64,000 nt of DNA, taken from contig VTPC01091059.1 of the NCBI GenBank assembly GCA_011009095.1, positions 54,468 through 118,467 of the forward strand, given 5' to 3'. A program made the position numbers and the translations under genes. Shown here in pieces: positions 23,061 through 35,485 of the stretch; position 1 is the first letter of the stretch; each line of letters opens with the position of its first letter. This DNA is from Ignelater luminosus (lineage: Eukaryota > Arthropoda > Insecta > Coleoptera > Elateridae). The notes under the pieces are model-generated. The model worked only from the letters and a program-made list of their open reading frames with translations, had not been told where the DNA came from and searched no databases.

Positions 23061-23914
23061 GTAGTTTGATCCATTAACGAGCGACTTTTGATTGTAGTCT
23101 TTTCTTTAAAATTGCAGCTCAAACGAAATTATAGTCTGTAAAGATTTGCAAATAAATTCCGTAGAAATAAGCACGAAAGGTCTTTCTGTTAAACGCCTAA
23201 AATATCCTACAAAGTCTATAAATTGTCAAACACCTAGTTGCTTTGATTTTGCACAGACTGGGCTTTATCGTTGCTTTTGAGACAACGTGGTCAAGGTATT
23301 TTGTTTCTTTTCTGCAAAAAAAAACATTTCTAATCGTTTCTGCAGATGCTTAAACCTTTTGATCATCACAAGGACACATTGGCTTTACAGAACGTACGGG
23401 TTAAAACACCAGATTTTCTTCCATCTTCAGATTTCATAGTTGTGGCATGAGTACTGACACTTTTGCATTTTATGTCCAGTTCGTGCATATGCAAAACATT
23501 TTCTGCAAAATCTTTCTCTCTCTCTTTCTCTCTTTTTATTAGTTTTGATTCGACTGTGCTTAGAAGGCTTTTCTGGTTAATTCTTTAGCAACTCACTGCG
23601 GTCTGTGCATTGATGTAATTTAGTTTCCTGAGGTGTTGCGGTTGATGCAATACATCCAATGACCCTGTCAAATCGTAAATATTTCCATAGATGGTTGACA
23701 TAGTGCTGGTTTAATTTTCTGGATTTTCTCGCAAATTCTGGTTTTCAATTGAAGAAGTTTCCTGGTGGATTAGCTGTAGATCTCCGATTTGAGATGCATT
23801 TATTGGAAAAAAAATTGCGGATGTTAGCTTGTATTCCTAATCGCAGGAAAGTAATGGGGAGTGCAACACCATTTGCGTTTTCTAGAAGGTACGAGCCGAT
23901 AATTCGGTAAAGCT

Positions 23915-26069
23915 TGTAATGTTATTTTAAAATTTGCACTAAATCCGCCCCTGTCTTTCAATTTCGTTCAGATATTTGTTTTCTTGGCGCGCAATATTTA
24001 AATTGTTTCATTAAACGAATGTTTTTTATAATGTTATTTTAAAGAATTGATAACTTTGTGGTCTCGACTTCTGGGCTCCGTTTAGACGTGCCTTTTGCTA
24101 TTTTCCAATATCAAATTCCTGGAATCTTAGTCGCAAAAATTCAAGTCACACCGTCTCAATTGAGCCAGGTAAATCTACAAGTAAAATTTTCCATTGTCGT
24201 ATAAAGAGTATTAATGTCCTAATCTGTTAGGGTCTATATCCGACTTTTTAACCCCACTTCCGTAAGTACGAACTGCGTAACAAAAAACGCAAAGGTTGGG
24301 CATTACGTGGATAGCTGTTGACTTGAACCAACGTGTGGTAATTTTCGACGTTTACCTCTACATCCCCTAATTGGATTCAAACCAAATTAAGTGAAGCGAT
24401 CCTCTTAGTAAAAAAAAAGAGATCGGACTGGAGAAATCGTAATTTCTTCGTGTCAGAGACGCTCAAAAGTCGCGGAAGAAAGTGGTTTGTTTGCCAACAG
24501 CAAGGCTTATAAATTTCGTTATCGTGGGGAATGTATAACCCAAATACAATTACGCTGGTGTCCTCCAGGAAGCAGAAATTGTAGAAGGTAGGAACGCAAC
24601 CATTTTGGCCCTGTTGGTGTAGCATCTGTGTGTATACTACATTCTGGAAGCTCCGCAAAATTTTAATAATGCTCGAGACTCGGTGATTTTCGTTTATAAA
24701 ATTGTGTGTAAACGCCTGGATTTTGTTCTTATGTTTTTTTGTGATTAACGTAAAATAAGTGGTTGTTCTTCGAAATTAAAGTTTTCTCAATTATTGGATC
24801 TAGCTGCCTTCCGTCGGAAAACAGAGGTCTGCACATACCTTCTGAAAGAAAGAATTCCTGTATGAGTAAGAAGGAAAACCTGCTCAGTTTTATTATATGA
24901 ATTTTAATGTTTAAAGACTAGGAGAACATCGAACTTTGTGAAATATTTTATACGAAATCTTTGCTTAGGCAGGATCAGTTTCGTATTGTTTTATTGAATC
25001 ATAATTTTTACAAGTAACTTTTTAACTAATTTGTAACAGGAACGTTCCCAGGTAATTTTAGCTGGTGTTTGATAAATTTTTGCAACAAAATTACTAACTT
25101 GGCTATCATTTCTTTGTTCATAAATGTATAGTTCAGTTGCCAATATTTAACAATTTATGGTCAAGTTTACCTTAGTCGGGTTAATTAATATTTGAATTTT
25201 GATCTTTTTGTTCTATTTTAAAATTTTAACGTAACAGAATCATTTCGCTTTGTTTATTGTAATAATTTGTTTTTCTTATAGTTTGTTTCTGTTTTTATTA
25301 TTTTATCGACTCTGTTCTCCAAACAGAAATTAATTTATGCCTCTTATTGATATTCTTTTGTAGTGTTATTTTGTTATTGTTTTTTGTATTTTTGTTTGTG
25401 TGTGTTTGATTCATTTTTATTATTATTATTATTGTTTTAATAAATGTAAGTAAGGTCGACTTCTTGTATTTTTGTTTTTGTAAGTGGATCTCTGGTTCAG
25501 GCTAAACAGTTTAATTTCATTATTTTGTTCTTTTGGCTATCAAAAAGCACGTAGTGTATATTCCAAATTTCAATTATAGACTAGATATTTTTGCTCAAAA
25601 GAGAAGTAAATATTGAATTAGCATCTCTCTCTTGTATCGTTTTAAAAGAAGGAAGTCTTCAGAGGACTTGCTTAGCAAAATTAAGTAAGACAAATCAAGT
25701 GCTTATACAGTGTTTATTTTGTGTATTGAGTCTCATTGGTGAAACGTCAGAGCGAGTTTTAATAGAGCTTCCACGAGGTAAGTTACACACAGGGTGAAGT
25801 TTCGTAAGAGGCCTATATACAGGGTGTCGGATTCACGAGTAGTCGCGTGACCGACCATCAGAACCCTTCGATCTACGACTGCTGGCGCCCTCTTTTACGA
25901 CCATCTATTAGTTTAATAAGAGTTTTGGAAAACGGTGAGCTTCTCTTTGTGAGAGATTAGCCAAGTTTATTTGAGAATCCACCCCATCTGCGGCATGAGC
26001 TACGGGATTTAACATCTACCATTGGTCTGGACGGGACTTGTGCATACTTTTGAGCACTGGCCCGTTACA
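23915..26069. repeat. Solo LTR A, 2155 bp, TSD AGCT
   Basis: The repeat begins TGTAATGTTATTTT and ends GGCCCGTTACA, so it has TG...CA ends with a short TGTAA/TTACA inverted repeat. It is flanked by a perfect 4-bp duplication, AGCT at 23911-23914 and 26070-26073. A second copy of nearly the same sequence in the same direction lies at 37861-40024 with a different duplication. No internal retrotransposon region adjoins it, so it is a solo LTR left by recombination. An AATAAA signal occurs near 25438. LTRs above 2 kb are long for insect elements. A Sola-type DNA element with 4-bp duplications is the main alternative, but no long inverted repeat supports that. Confidence 0.85.
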
Positions 26070-26073
26070 AGCT

Positions 26074-28559
26074 TCCAGGGAGTTGCTCAAATAAAATTTC
26101 TATTACATGAGTTGCTTTCTTTTGAAAAAAAAAGAGCAATCGATCCAAGACATCTCGTTTAATTGGTCTAAGAAGCTCACTGCAGATAGAATCACTCGTC
26201 TAACCACAATAACTAATCATCTAATCAATACAAAGAAAGTAAACGTGATGCAAAGATGAAGAAGGAAAAAGGCTATAGAGTAGTTTCCAGGAACTATTTC
26301 AGGCATTTTATTTTCGATTTAGATGCGTAAATTATAGCGCATTAATACTTAAAAATCTGAAAGTTGTAATTCATCTCGATTTTGTTATCAATCTTCATTG
26401 TACATTAATAATTTGCTAGTAAGAATCTGATAAGGTATAAGTAACACAAAATTGACCTTGTAGATACTACTAATAATAAAGTAACTCTATTAACCTACTT
26501 GCTTATCACTGAATCTCGTTAGTTTAGAACCATTTGCTATTGATTCAGAAATTTTGATTTCTAAAAATAACTATTTCATCTTGTATGCCGTCAGTATAAC
26601 GAGTATACCTAAAGTTGTTAGTGGTCAGTTTCTATTTACGAAACCAGCGCACAAACTGGAAATTTCAATGTGTGACAGCTTTTATTGTAGATATATTTAA
26701 ATATAATACTGTAAACCTTAAACAGGTATTATGAAGACCCTGCATTATTTGTGCTTTCTAACAATAAACTATACGGTTGAAGGAAAATTTATACGCATTT
26801 ATATTCCCTTCTGCTTTGTATTATTGCATTTTATGCCCGAAACAAAAGCACGCAGGAGCTTTGTAAATCAAGCTGTCGCTGCAGAATACTAATAATACCC
26901 CAATATATCTCCACATTTGCATCACACTAATTTCACATATATCTATAGATTTTACATTCTGCATTCAGAGCAGGAAGGAATTAAATCACATTTTGAAAAC
27001 GGTTCACGTCTGGATTCCATGTGCCTGCGAAAGATGAAATGACAGGTTTCTAAATGCGAATAATAACTAGTAGGAAAATAAATTAAAATGCGCAAAATGC
27101 CGTTAGTTTTGCTATGATTTTAAAATGCAAATGTTATAGGACGATTATTTTTACTATCATAAAAATAAAAAATATGTAATGATGTACAGGGAATTTTATT
27201 TTAAATTCAGTTGTCTATCTTTTCCATTGACATGCTCTTTGTATCTGTAATAAGACCCCAATTTGTAATTGTTTCTTACTTTTAGTGTAGTATCAGCTTT
27301 TTCTTTTGAACTGAAAGTTACATTTTTAACAAATTTTGACAGACAAGGTTCTTGCAGGAAACGTGTGTGCTTTGAGACAGCAAAAATAATTTAAAGACAG
27401 AATTTTTCTTAGGAAAGTATCGTTGCGAAAAACATTATGATCACAAATACCGGGTCTTCTATTATTCGAGCACTATAAAACATATCAAGATGAAATCCAG
27501 AAATTCCCCACAATTTAATTTTTAGTCTGCAAAGTTAAAATTATTGTTATTGAGAATTCTATTGGATTTTCCAATTAGTATACTTAAGACGATTTTTCTG
27601 GACACAAGCAAACATTTTTTTATCCCATTTATTGGTGCCGGAAGAAGCCTTTGACCCAACACTAAATAGATCCTTTTCAGGTTTAGTATCAGAAGTACTA
27701 ACGATATCTACTGTAAGACTGTACCAGAAAAATTATCGGGCACTACTGGACCTGAACAAAATTGGTTCCAAGGCTTCTAGCATCCGCAAGGAGTATAAGG
27801 GAATGTTTATACGTTAAATACCCGAAATAAAAAATTGAAGAGATCGATTTGTTTAAACACGTCCATACTATCATTTATCTTGAGTTACGCTTTACGATCT
27901 TTAGAAGGACGTTTCTCCTAGAGAACAACGAAACGTGAGAAATTTTAGGAACGTTACCATGATACATTAACAGCTGATAGCTCAGTTGCACTGTTGGCCT
28001 AAACTTGTCATGTTCATCACTGTAAAGTTTGCAAGCCCAAGAAACTTTATGCATAAACAAGCCGTCGTTTTTTATAGTATTGAGAAAGTTTGACATAAAG
28101 AAGCCCTAAACTGAAGAAGAATGTAACATTCTTGGAGATTGGATATTCATAGAGTTGTTGTCTAGAACTAGCATTTAGGATAAGCAGTGCGCACATTTGT
28201 TGTCATCAGTCTCATTTCTAATTTTGCTGCCTTTGAGAAAGAAATTTGCTTAGAAAAAACTCGTTTTAGTCAGTCTACGAAGGGCACTTCTCTAGATGTG
28301 ACGTTCAGATTGCAAGTAGCAAAACCCATTATGACTCTTGGCAAAGGCCTGCAAACTTTTCTGTAAGTGATATCGTTCGGGTTTGCAGCTATGCTATATC
28401 GGATGCTTCCAAATATCTTAATGCGAGGCTAGCGTTTAAATTGGTACGTCTTTTTTTATCAAAAGAAAGGTTTCTCTTGCGACTTAAAAAGGTGAACAGT
28501 AGGGTAGAACTTAAAAACGAAGTTTTAAATTAGATTTTGTAATAGTGAAAATTCTTTTC
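26074..28559. other. Intronic sequence; first part may be gypsy gag remnant
   Basis: The first ~130 bases may continue the gypsy body interrupted by solo LTR A (weak). The rest shows no recognised feature; the small frames at 27632-27817 and 27875-28096 have no known motif. Confidence 0.35.
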
Positions 28560-30430
28560 TTTTTTAACCTTGGTAAAAATTTGTTGAAGTGTCCTGTATT
28601 TGGTGAACCAAAACAATCAACTTTAGACAATCGCGTATTGCCAACATATGAAAGTGTTATGAAACATTATTTATGGGTTCAGTTTAACTTAAAATCTGAC
28701 AACTGAAATCGGAAATCTACTGTTTCTGAAATATCGCAAATTGATGATGCAATTAAAAATATATGGCAAAGATCTCAATTCAAAAGTTTCTGATACATGA
28801 ATCGAAATTTAAAGAAAAGTACTAAGATTAGAAAGAATAATCCCATATTCAATATAAAATTGCAAAATTTTAGGCAATTGGCAAAGAAACTTTTTGATGT
28901 AAGCTCCTGTAAGTTCAAAGACTTTTCTTTGTGTAGATGCACCAAAGTGTTTCCTGTACCAGAACAAGAACGCAACGAGAAAAAAATTATCAAGGAAAGA
29001 AAAAAGTATTCTAAAACAAGAAAGTAACGCTTTGATGGTTGATTCGTCATCTGAGGAAGATAGTCTGGCAGATATCGGTACAATCGGTAGTTCTACTAAT
29101 CCTGAATTTGACTATCAACCATCTACCTCAACTAGCAGCGGAACTAAGAAGAAAAAACGAGCTTAAAGATTTTATCTATCTGCACTTGCCCTGGCAGTTG
29201 AACGAACAGGAATATCAGGCAGAGCAGCAACTATGTATTATTGCATACCCCAACAAAAGGTAATTGACAAAATTGCTTTAAGAAGACAAAGAAAAAAGCA
29301 AAGAAAGAATTTGAAACATCACAAAAGACGACATGACATAATTTTAGAAAGTAGCACCATTAGAACCGAAGCAAGAGGAAAAAAAAGTATATGAAAAGAA
29401 CATTAAGGAAGAACATGTAGTCTTAATGCAAGAACCAGTATCAATATATATCGGTCATATTTCACTAATATCTTCCTCTGCCATTGAGATTTTGGCGTAT
29501 TTTTAAAATAATTCAAAATTTGAAGTTGAATGAGCTTTCCTTCACCCACCTACTTCAACAACTTGATGGACAAACTACGGGTCCTAAAGGATTCTCTAGG
29601 CCAATACGGAAACAACTTGAAAAATGTGAAGATATGGAAATTATAAATTATAAAAAAATTGAATAGCAGCTGCCACAAGTTAATTTTGAGGGTTTAAGTA
29701 CGGACCAGAAGTACTTGTTTGAAATTTCTCAAGCGGAATATTTCCCCAAGATTTAGCGAAATGGAACTCAGGAAAAATTACCCACTCTCGTTAGTTAACA
29801 ACAGCAACCAGAATTTTGCGTTTATGTGTGTCCTGTAAAGTTTCTTCTCCAAATTTAGAGGTTCTTGCCGAATATCTAATTAAAATGTATAGTCATATGT
29901 AGTTCAACATTAAAGTAATACCTTTTTGAAAAAATGGATCTATTCATTTGTGAGAAATGATTAAACGCTCCAGGTACCTCAAAAATAAGTACAAAGACAT
30001 CATCGATCCAGTCATTCAAAATAATGTCTTTTTTTGGTAATCATGAAAATATACTTTTGGCAACAATAACTGATTCCCGGCAACATATTAAAAAACTTGG
30101 GCTTAAGAGGATACTTGCGGCTAGATCCAAGCCTAATAAAAGTGTTAGGAAATTTGAAGTTCTTCTCCTTAACTTTGAAGCTTTTGGGTATGTAGATTTA
30201 ATAAATTGGAATGATTGTAAACTGGCGGATTTTCCTGTCTTATCGGAACTATCAAACGAAGAAGTGACAAATATGGTACAAACCGGAAAAACACCTGATT
30301 TTCCATGTTTGCCTGTCATACTCAGGCAGTAGAAAGGTGCGTCAAGATTGTGACGGGAGCCGCGTCACTCGTGTCTGGATTTGGAGCTAGATATGGTTTT
30401 ATCTTGGGAAGGTAAAAGTCTCACAATGTT
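28560..30430 (+). pseudogene. Broken member of an orphan transposase-like insect repeat family
   Basis: In broken plus-strand frames this follows the order of a protein family that I know only as multi-copy uncharacterised predicted proteins in insects and other animals. Pieces in order are LPTYESVMKHYLWVQFN (~28630), the segment RQLAKKLFDVSSCKFKDFSL, CRCTKVFPVPEQER (~28940), LALAVERTGISGRAA (~29190), VIDKIALRRQRKKQR, LLQQLDGQTTGPKGFSRPI (~29550), LSTDQKYLFEISQAEYFPQD (~29700), the clean frame at 30024-30332 with FGNHENILLATITDSRQHIK, and DFPCLP followed in another frame by CHTQAVERCVKIVTGAA. At least one internal deletion and several stops are present. Function is not established; I infer a mobile-element protein because relatives are repeated and decayed. 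Confidence 0.72.
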
Positions 30431-33002
30431 ACGCCAAAGTTTAACACTAAAAAAGACTTTAAACCCGTTGGTTGAATAGCTAATTCAACAAAAGGCGGGA
30501 GGGAGGATGGAAGTCGATATGCAGCCACCTCCTCGTGGTGTCTTCTAGGAAGTATAAAAACAAATTTTACTATTACACATGAAAACAATAAAGTTTTATT
30601 TTCACCCTAGTGAGCAATTGAGTACTTTGCACATAAGAAATTTTAGTTTTAGTACATTACAGACTCAAGAAAGTAGAGATTACATTAAGTTGAAAAAGGT
30701 CGAAATATCATAACAACTGGTAATATGACGCGTATTTCATAGCGTGATGATGTAATTTCTTTGCTTATCTGCAGACGACTTAATCGTCTTGCGTGCAAAA
30801 TAAAGCATACAAACTTGCTTTACAACTAATATAGAATGAAGTCAGGGTAATTGTGGACGCATAAAAAGAATCTTGTTTTAACTGAGTGAAGGGTTGAACA
30901 CCTAATAATAGATCTATTGTTGAGCAGATTATTGTTTCTAAAACTACGTTTTACTGTGAATAATCAAATTTAGTTTTTATGTTATACGAACTACTAAGAC
31001 TGTATCAAAGCTTCTTTTAAAGACACTGAATTAGGATTTGTGAACTTTCTAGTATAAATTCAGGTAGCGATTTCGTGTATACCCGCACTACTGAACAAAC
31101 GTAGAGTAGTTTGCAAAAATTTCTGCTGCGAAGAGCAGTCTGTAGATTCGATAGAACCTAAATTAACCATCCTGCTATAACACCCGTACAAATCTGATTT
31201 GTAGAATTGTTGTAACGTCAAAAAGCCAAAGATTAAAAAAGGATTAAACGTCCATCTGAAAAAACCTTCTGTGTAAGTCTTTTTATCATTCTTTTGGTCT
31301 ACAAATCCTCTACAGCGTTCGAAGGTCGAACAATCAAGGTTACCTATTTGTGAAAGTGGTTTTGTGCTTGTGCCAGCGTTAGAATATTGTGGTGCTTTTC
31401 AAAAGGCCTCAGAAAGTGAATGATTTTAAGATTTAGATAGGGGTGTATGTTTTGGCATATAATCCGTTTATTTCCTTTCATACGCTTGTATCAGACTTAT
31501 CCTGGTTAAACGGTGTTCCGTCGGAAAGTTATAAAGTCAGATTCTGAAATCTACCTTTAACAATATCCATGTGATTTGATTCGATCATCATTAGTAAACA
31601 GTGGCAGTGCAGCTACAAGTTAGCCATAATAAAAATTGTAATTATATTTAATTGCAGCAAGTTCTCTAGTGTAAATAAATATATCTCTTATCTTGTTAAG
31701 AAACTACTCAATCAAAAAATATTTTTTTGTTTAAGTTTTTTAAGTATTCAGTTTATATTCAATTTTTGAATTTGATACACCACATTATGTAAGTTAACAA
31801 AGGATACGTAGGTAGTAGGATACAAAATTTAAACTTCACAAAACTCCTTTGAAGTGTGCTACATAAACTTCTGGCGTTTAATTTTAATAATATGACGAGC
31901 ATCTTTTTATTACATAAAAGAATATTTTGTTGCGTATAATAAAGATTCTCTTAAACTTAAGAATTACTTTATACAGAAGAAATATATTTTGTTAATCGCT
32001 GCTTGTACATATTTACATAGCTATCTGTGCTTTCCTTTTATTACTGTTGCGCATTTTGCTTAAGACAAGAACATATTAAATGAAAATAAAGTCCAGAAAT
32101 GCTATTAGGGTACATATTTTATAATTTAACAAAAAGTATTCACCATTAAAAAAATTCAAAGAAGTTTTATACACGAAGATTACGACTAAGCAACACATTA
32201 GGTGCTAAGGACGACTATTCAATTAGTAGACAGAATAGAAAGTTGTCATTTAAAGGGATTTAGAAAGCCTCCAGAGGAAGACTAAGCAACAAGTGCGACT
32301 AAACGTAAGAAAAAGATTAAAAGTGCAGATAAAAATAATGGGATTAAAAGAAATTGTGGCTTAAAGAGAAATGAGAGAGATGTAAACTATCCTAACTAAT
32401 TCTATTATACTGGATTAATAATCTCAAAAGTATTAAAAATGCTTTTGATAAAGTTTTAAAAGCTTTTCCTTGAGTAATGCATTCTCATAGTATATCATTT
32501 ACTGTTAACAAATCAACTTGACAACGTCTAGAATTTAAAGAATCTTAGTGCTAGTTATATTTTAAATTGTCTGATGATTATTTTGCAATTTCAGTAAGTT
32601 TCTGTAAGATATTTTTATATCATGCGTAAAAATTAAAAACGAAACATAAATTGAAGAAAGATACAGAAAAATACGTATAAGTAAAAAATTAATTTTTGAT
32701 GTTCTAAAAGAGTGTAGAGAGTGTATTTTCCTAAAAGGAATATACGGACATCAAAGAGGAAATATTCGCTATCAGTCGAGACTATTTCTTAATGAAAATG
32801 TGAATTCAGGGTTCACAAATATCTTTTTACTTGGGCTCCTACGAGATCGTCGCCCATTAGCCCATAGTTAAAGCCTCTTTTTCGAGTTCATTAAACCCAG
32901 TCGACAACTACTTTATTTAAGTGACATCTGTCATTCTGATCGTTTGATTTTTTAATTTAATCTACACCTTCAGGAACCCCAGAGAGTCCGCCCTGTGGAC
33001 TT
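30431..33002. other. Intronic sequence, nothing recognised
   Basis: AT-rich sequence. The start may include the 3' flank of the preceding element (a purine-rich stretch near 30490 and AATAAA near 30590). No coding motif seen. Confidence 0.4.
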
Positions 33003-33926
33003 TTATATAAAGACAACGCAATTAATGTAATAAGTACAAATACCAGGTGATAACTTTTTAGAAAATCGTAAAGATTTGCATTTTGAAATATTTAATTCCA
33101 GATGGTTTTCACTACACCACGAAGTCAAACAATCCAAATCGGCCTGTAACAAATGATCTGAACCAACAGCATCAGTACGAATGAAAAGTTTTAAATCATC
33201 AGCATATAGCAGAAATTTGCTGGAATTGATAGAATAATTTATATCATTAATAAACAAAATAAAAAGAATTGGTCCCAATTGGGATCCTTGCGGTACGCCG
33301 GAAGTAACGTTAAACCATTCGGAGGTAGAATTATTAATGACAACTCTTTGTTTTCGCATGTTTAAGTAAGAGTAGATCCACGACAACAAGGGGTTTTGTA
33401 AACCTAATTTACTTAATTTGTAGATCAAGCGCTCAATATTGACTCTGTCAAATGCCTTATTAAGATCAGTATAAATACAATCAACGTTATGCAGAACACA
33501 ATTGGTAAATAAGAAAAGATTTGTTAGCGTAGATCTACCCTTAACAAAACCATGCTGTTCATCAATTATAATGTTTTTTACGGATTGAAACAATTTATCC
33601 GTAACAATGGCTTCAAAAACTTTTGGAATTGCAGATAGAGTACTAATTGCACGGTAATTACGAGCATCTAAACGATCTCCCGATTTAAAAACAGGAAAAA
33701 CGTTTGATTTTTTCCACAATTCAGGAAATACAGAACTACTCAAAAAATTATTAAACAAAATGCACAAAGGTTTAACTAAGTTGTTTGCACAGCACTTCAA
33801 GAAGACTGCAGGAATATTATCTGGACCAGCTTTAGAATTAGCATCTAGAGAATTTATTTTATTGAAAATATCTTCTCTAGATATATTTAAATTGCAAAGA
33901 TCGACAATTTCTTTTAAATTATTATC
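33003..33926 (-). pseudogene. LINE-B reverse transcriptase
   Basis: The RT starts near 33926 with SLDANSKAGPDNIPAVFLK (the frame runs into the ORF at 33800). It contains SNVFPVFKSGDRLDARNYRA, EQHGFVKGRSTLTNL, CIYTDLNKAFDRVNIERL with the first Asp, TSGVPQGSQLGPILFILFIN, and the intact active site FLLYADDLKLF. Sequence ends shortly after, at ELNISKCKSLRFSKK. All RT catalytic residues remain, but the protein lacks its thumb/C-terminus and the ORF is broken upstream, so the copy cannot work. Confidence 0.9.
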
Positions 33927-34562
33927 TCAAAGTTTACTTTTATAAGTATCATAGGTACAATAAACAGAATGGAAGTACTTTGCAAATAAAGAGGCGATTT
34001 CAATCGGAGTATAACCCACAGAATTTTCATATCTAATACGGTTAGGTAAAGAATTATCTCCTTTTTGAGATCTAACATAATGCCAGAAGTGTTGAGGATT
34101 TTCTAAAATATTATTCTCAATGCTTCCTATGTTATTTAACCTACAGTTATTGATAGCAATTTTACATTTATTCCTTAAATCCTTAAATATATTGTAATCT
34201 ATAGGAGATCTGGACTGTTTGAATTGTTTGTGAGCCATTTTCTTTTCAATAATTAAAGATTTCGTACTATCATCAAACCATTTAGGAAAATTAAACTGCT
34301 TTTGCATTGGTACTCTTTTTAACTTAACATATAAAGATATAACAGAATTAATAATGTCCTAGAAAATATTAACAGATTCCTCAATTGAACTAAAATTGTT
34401 TAGTATATTCCAATCAATATTGTCTAAATTATTATTAATCAACTCATATGGTGCATTGGTAGGAGTTGACTGAGAACAATTCTTTATATTTAATACAAAA
34501 GAAGGATGATTTATGTCAGGTTTAGTTAAATGTGGCCATTGATAAATATTTACAAAATCCAC
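33927..34562 (-). pseudogene. LINE-B linker region
   Basis: Two clean frames (34359-34562 and 33927-34307) cover the end of the endonuclease and the linker before RT. The second shows FPKWFDDSTKSLIIEKKMAH, then FKDLRNKCKIAINNCR, and HFWHYVRSQKGDN, all typical of the region before the RT fingers in Jockey/CR1-type LINEs. Confidence 0.8.
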
Positions 34563-34727
34563 ATTACAAAATACTAAATCTAAGATAACATTATTAGCAT
34601 TATAAATATAATTCTTTTGAAAAAAACCATAAAACGCAAAATTATCACAAACAATTTCTTCTATCTTAGAGTGTACATTAACTGGAATTAAAGTATCACA
34701 TACAGTATCACAGAAATTATCACAATA

Positions 34728-35175
34728 CTATGTAATTTTTGGTAGGTTATAATCACCTAAAACACAAATGATACTATCAGGATAAGTTATGGTAATCTCC
34801 GAAATTAATTGAAGATGACCTTCATATAAAGAAATATCCGAATTTGGTGGAAAATAAACAACTCCCACTATCAGATTTTTACTAGCAAGATGAACACAAG
34901 TCCATATCTCTTCCCGATCTTTTACATCAAGATTAATTAGAAAAGATGACAAACTCTTTTTGACTGCGATAAGAACTCCACCACCCCGTTCTTTGCTCGT
35001 TGTTTTAGGATTCCTGTCTTGACGAAAAACATTATAACGTCCGTCAATAATCTCTGAACTGTTAATTTCCCCATTAAGCCATGTTTCGGAGAGACAAACC
35101 ACAGTGTGATCTTCGCTTAATACAATAGTAAATATTTCATTAACTTTTGTCCTAAGACCACGAACATTTTGATAA
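34728..35175 (-). pseudogene. LINE-B APE-type endonuclease
   Basis: Minus-strand reading starts with FYQNVRGLRTKVNEIF near 35175, continues VVCLSETWL (catalytic Glu in SETWL), then RQDRNPKTTSKERGGGVLIA, and IVGVVYFPPNSD, ending VLGDYNLPKIT. These are the standard APE endonuclease motifs that nick the target DNA for target-primed reverse transcription. A stop follows near 34727 and the remaining part is spread over other frames to about 34360. Confidence 0.88.
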
Positions 35176-35485
35176 AATATGTTTATGTCGGATGCTTCGT
35201 GGGAATTGCCCTTTGAAAATTTTTATCATTATTTAATTTCTGATGAACGGGAGCATTATAAAATTTCTTTTTTTGATGCAATGGCCTGGAGTACACTCAT
35301 GCAATCTGCCATAATTGCTAATTCCTTAACGTTTTTGTGGAGGTTAGCAAGTTCAATTTAAATTCTTTGCTATAGTTATTTTCAGAGTCCAAAAAAGCGC
35401 CTCAATCGATTGAAATATTTTCTGGTCGTAGGTTGATTGGCCCGTGTAATTAGGAAAACTACGTTTGTAGCTTCTGCTGGCATCC

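Larger units (their letters stand above)
21550..23910 (-). mobile_element. Decayed Ty3/gypsy-like retrotransposon body
   Basis: On the minus strand, in broken frames, three pieces occur in the order expected of a gypsy-class element. Near 23470-23515 a gag zinc-knuckle relic reads CFAYARTGHKMQKC, with the second Cys replaced by Tyr. Near 23220-23350 a pol (late RT) piece reads LDHVVSKATIKPSLCKIKA, close to the family's FLGHVVSKDGI motif. Near 21570-21700 a piece resembling the integrase C-terminal tail reads KYLDPFKIVHVLENNRLVLW. A mariner relic occupies 21950-22900, replacing or interrupting the integrase region. The right side is cut by a solo LTR at 23915. Many stops show an old, dead copy. 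Confidence 0.65.
33003..35350 (-). mobile_element. LINE-B: Jockey-like non-LTR retrotransposon, 3'-truncated
   Basis: On the minus strand a coherent LINE ORF2 runs from the endonuclease start near 35175 to just past the RT active site at about 33003. The usual C-terminal part and 3' tail are missing, which is unusual because LINEs normally lose the 5' end; a later deletion is the likely cause. Upstream (35180-35350) a short readable piece, ELANLHKNVKELAIMADCMS, may be the end of ORF1. Its 5' side directly abuts the 3' side of LINE-C. Frames are interrupted by only a few stops, so it is younger than LINE-C. Confidence 0.85.

Noticed and set aside
23515..23545. TC-rich run as a regulatory tract
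   Set aside because: Simple pyrimidine repeat within a decayed element; no functional sign.
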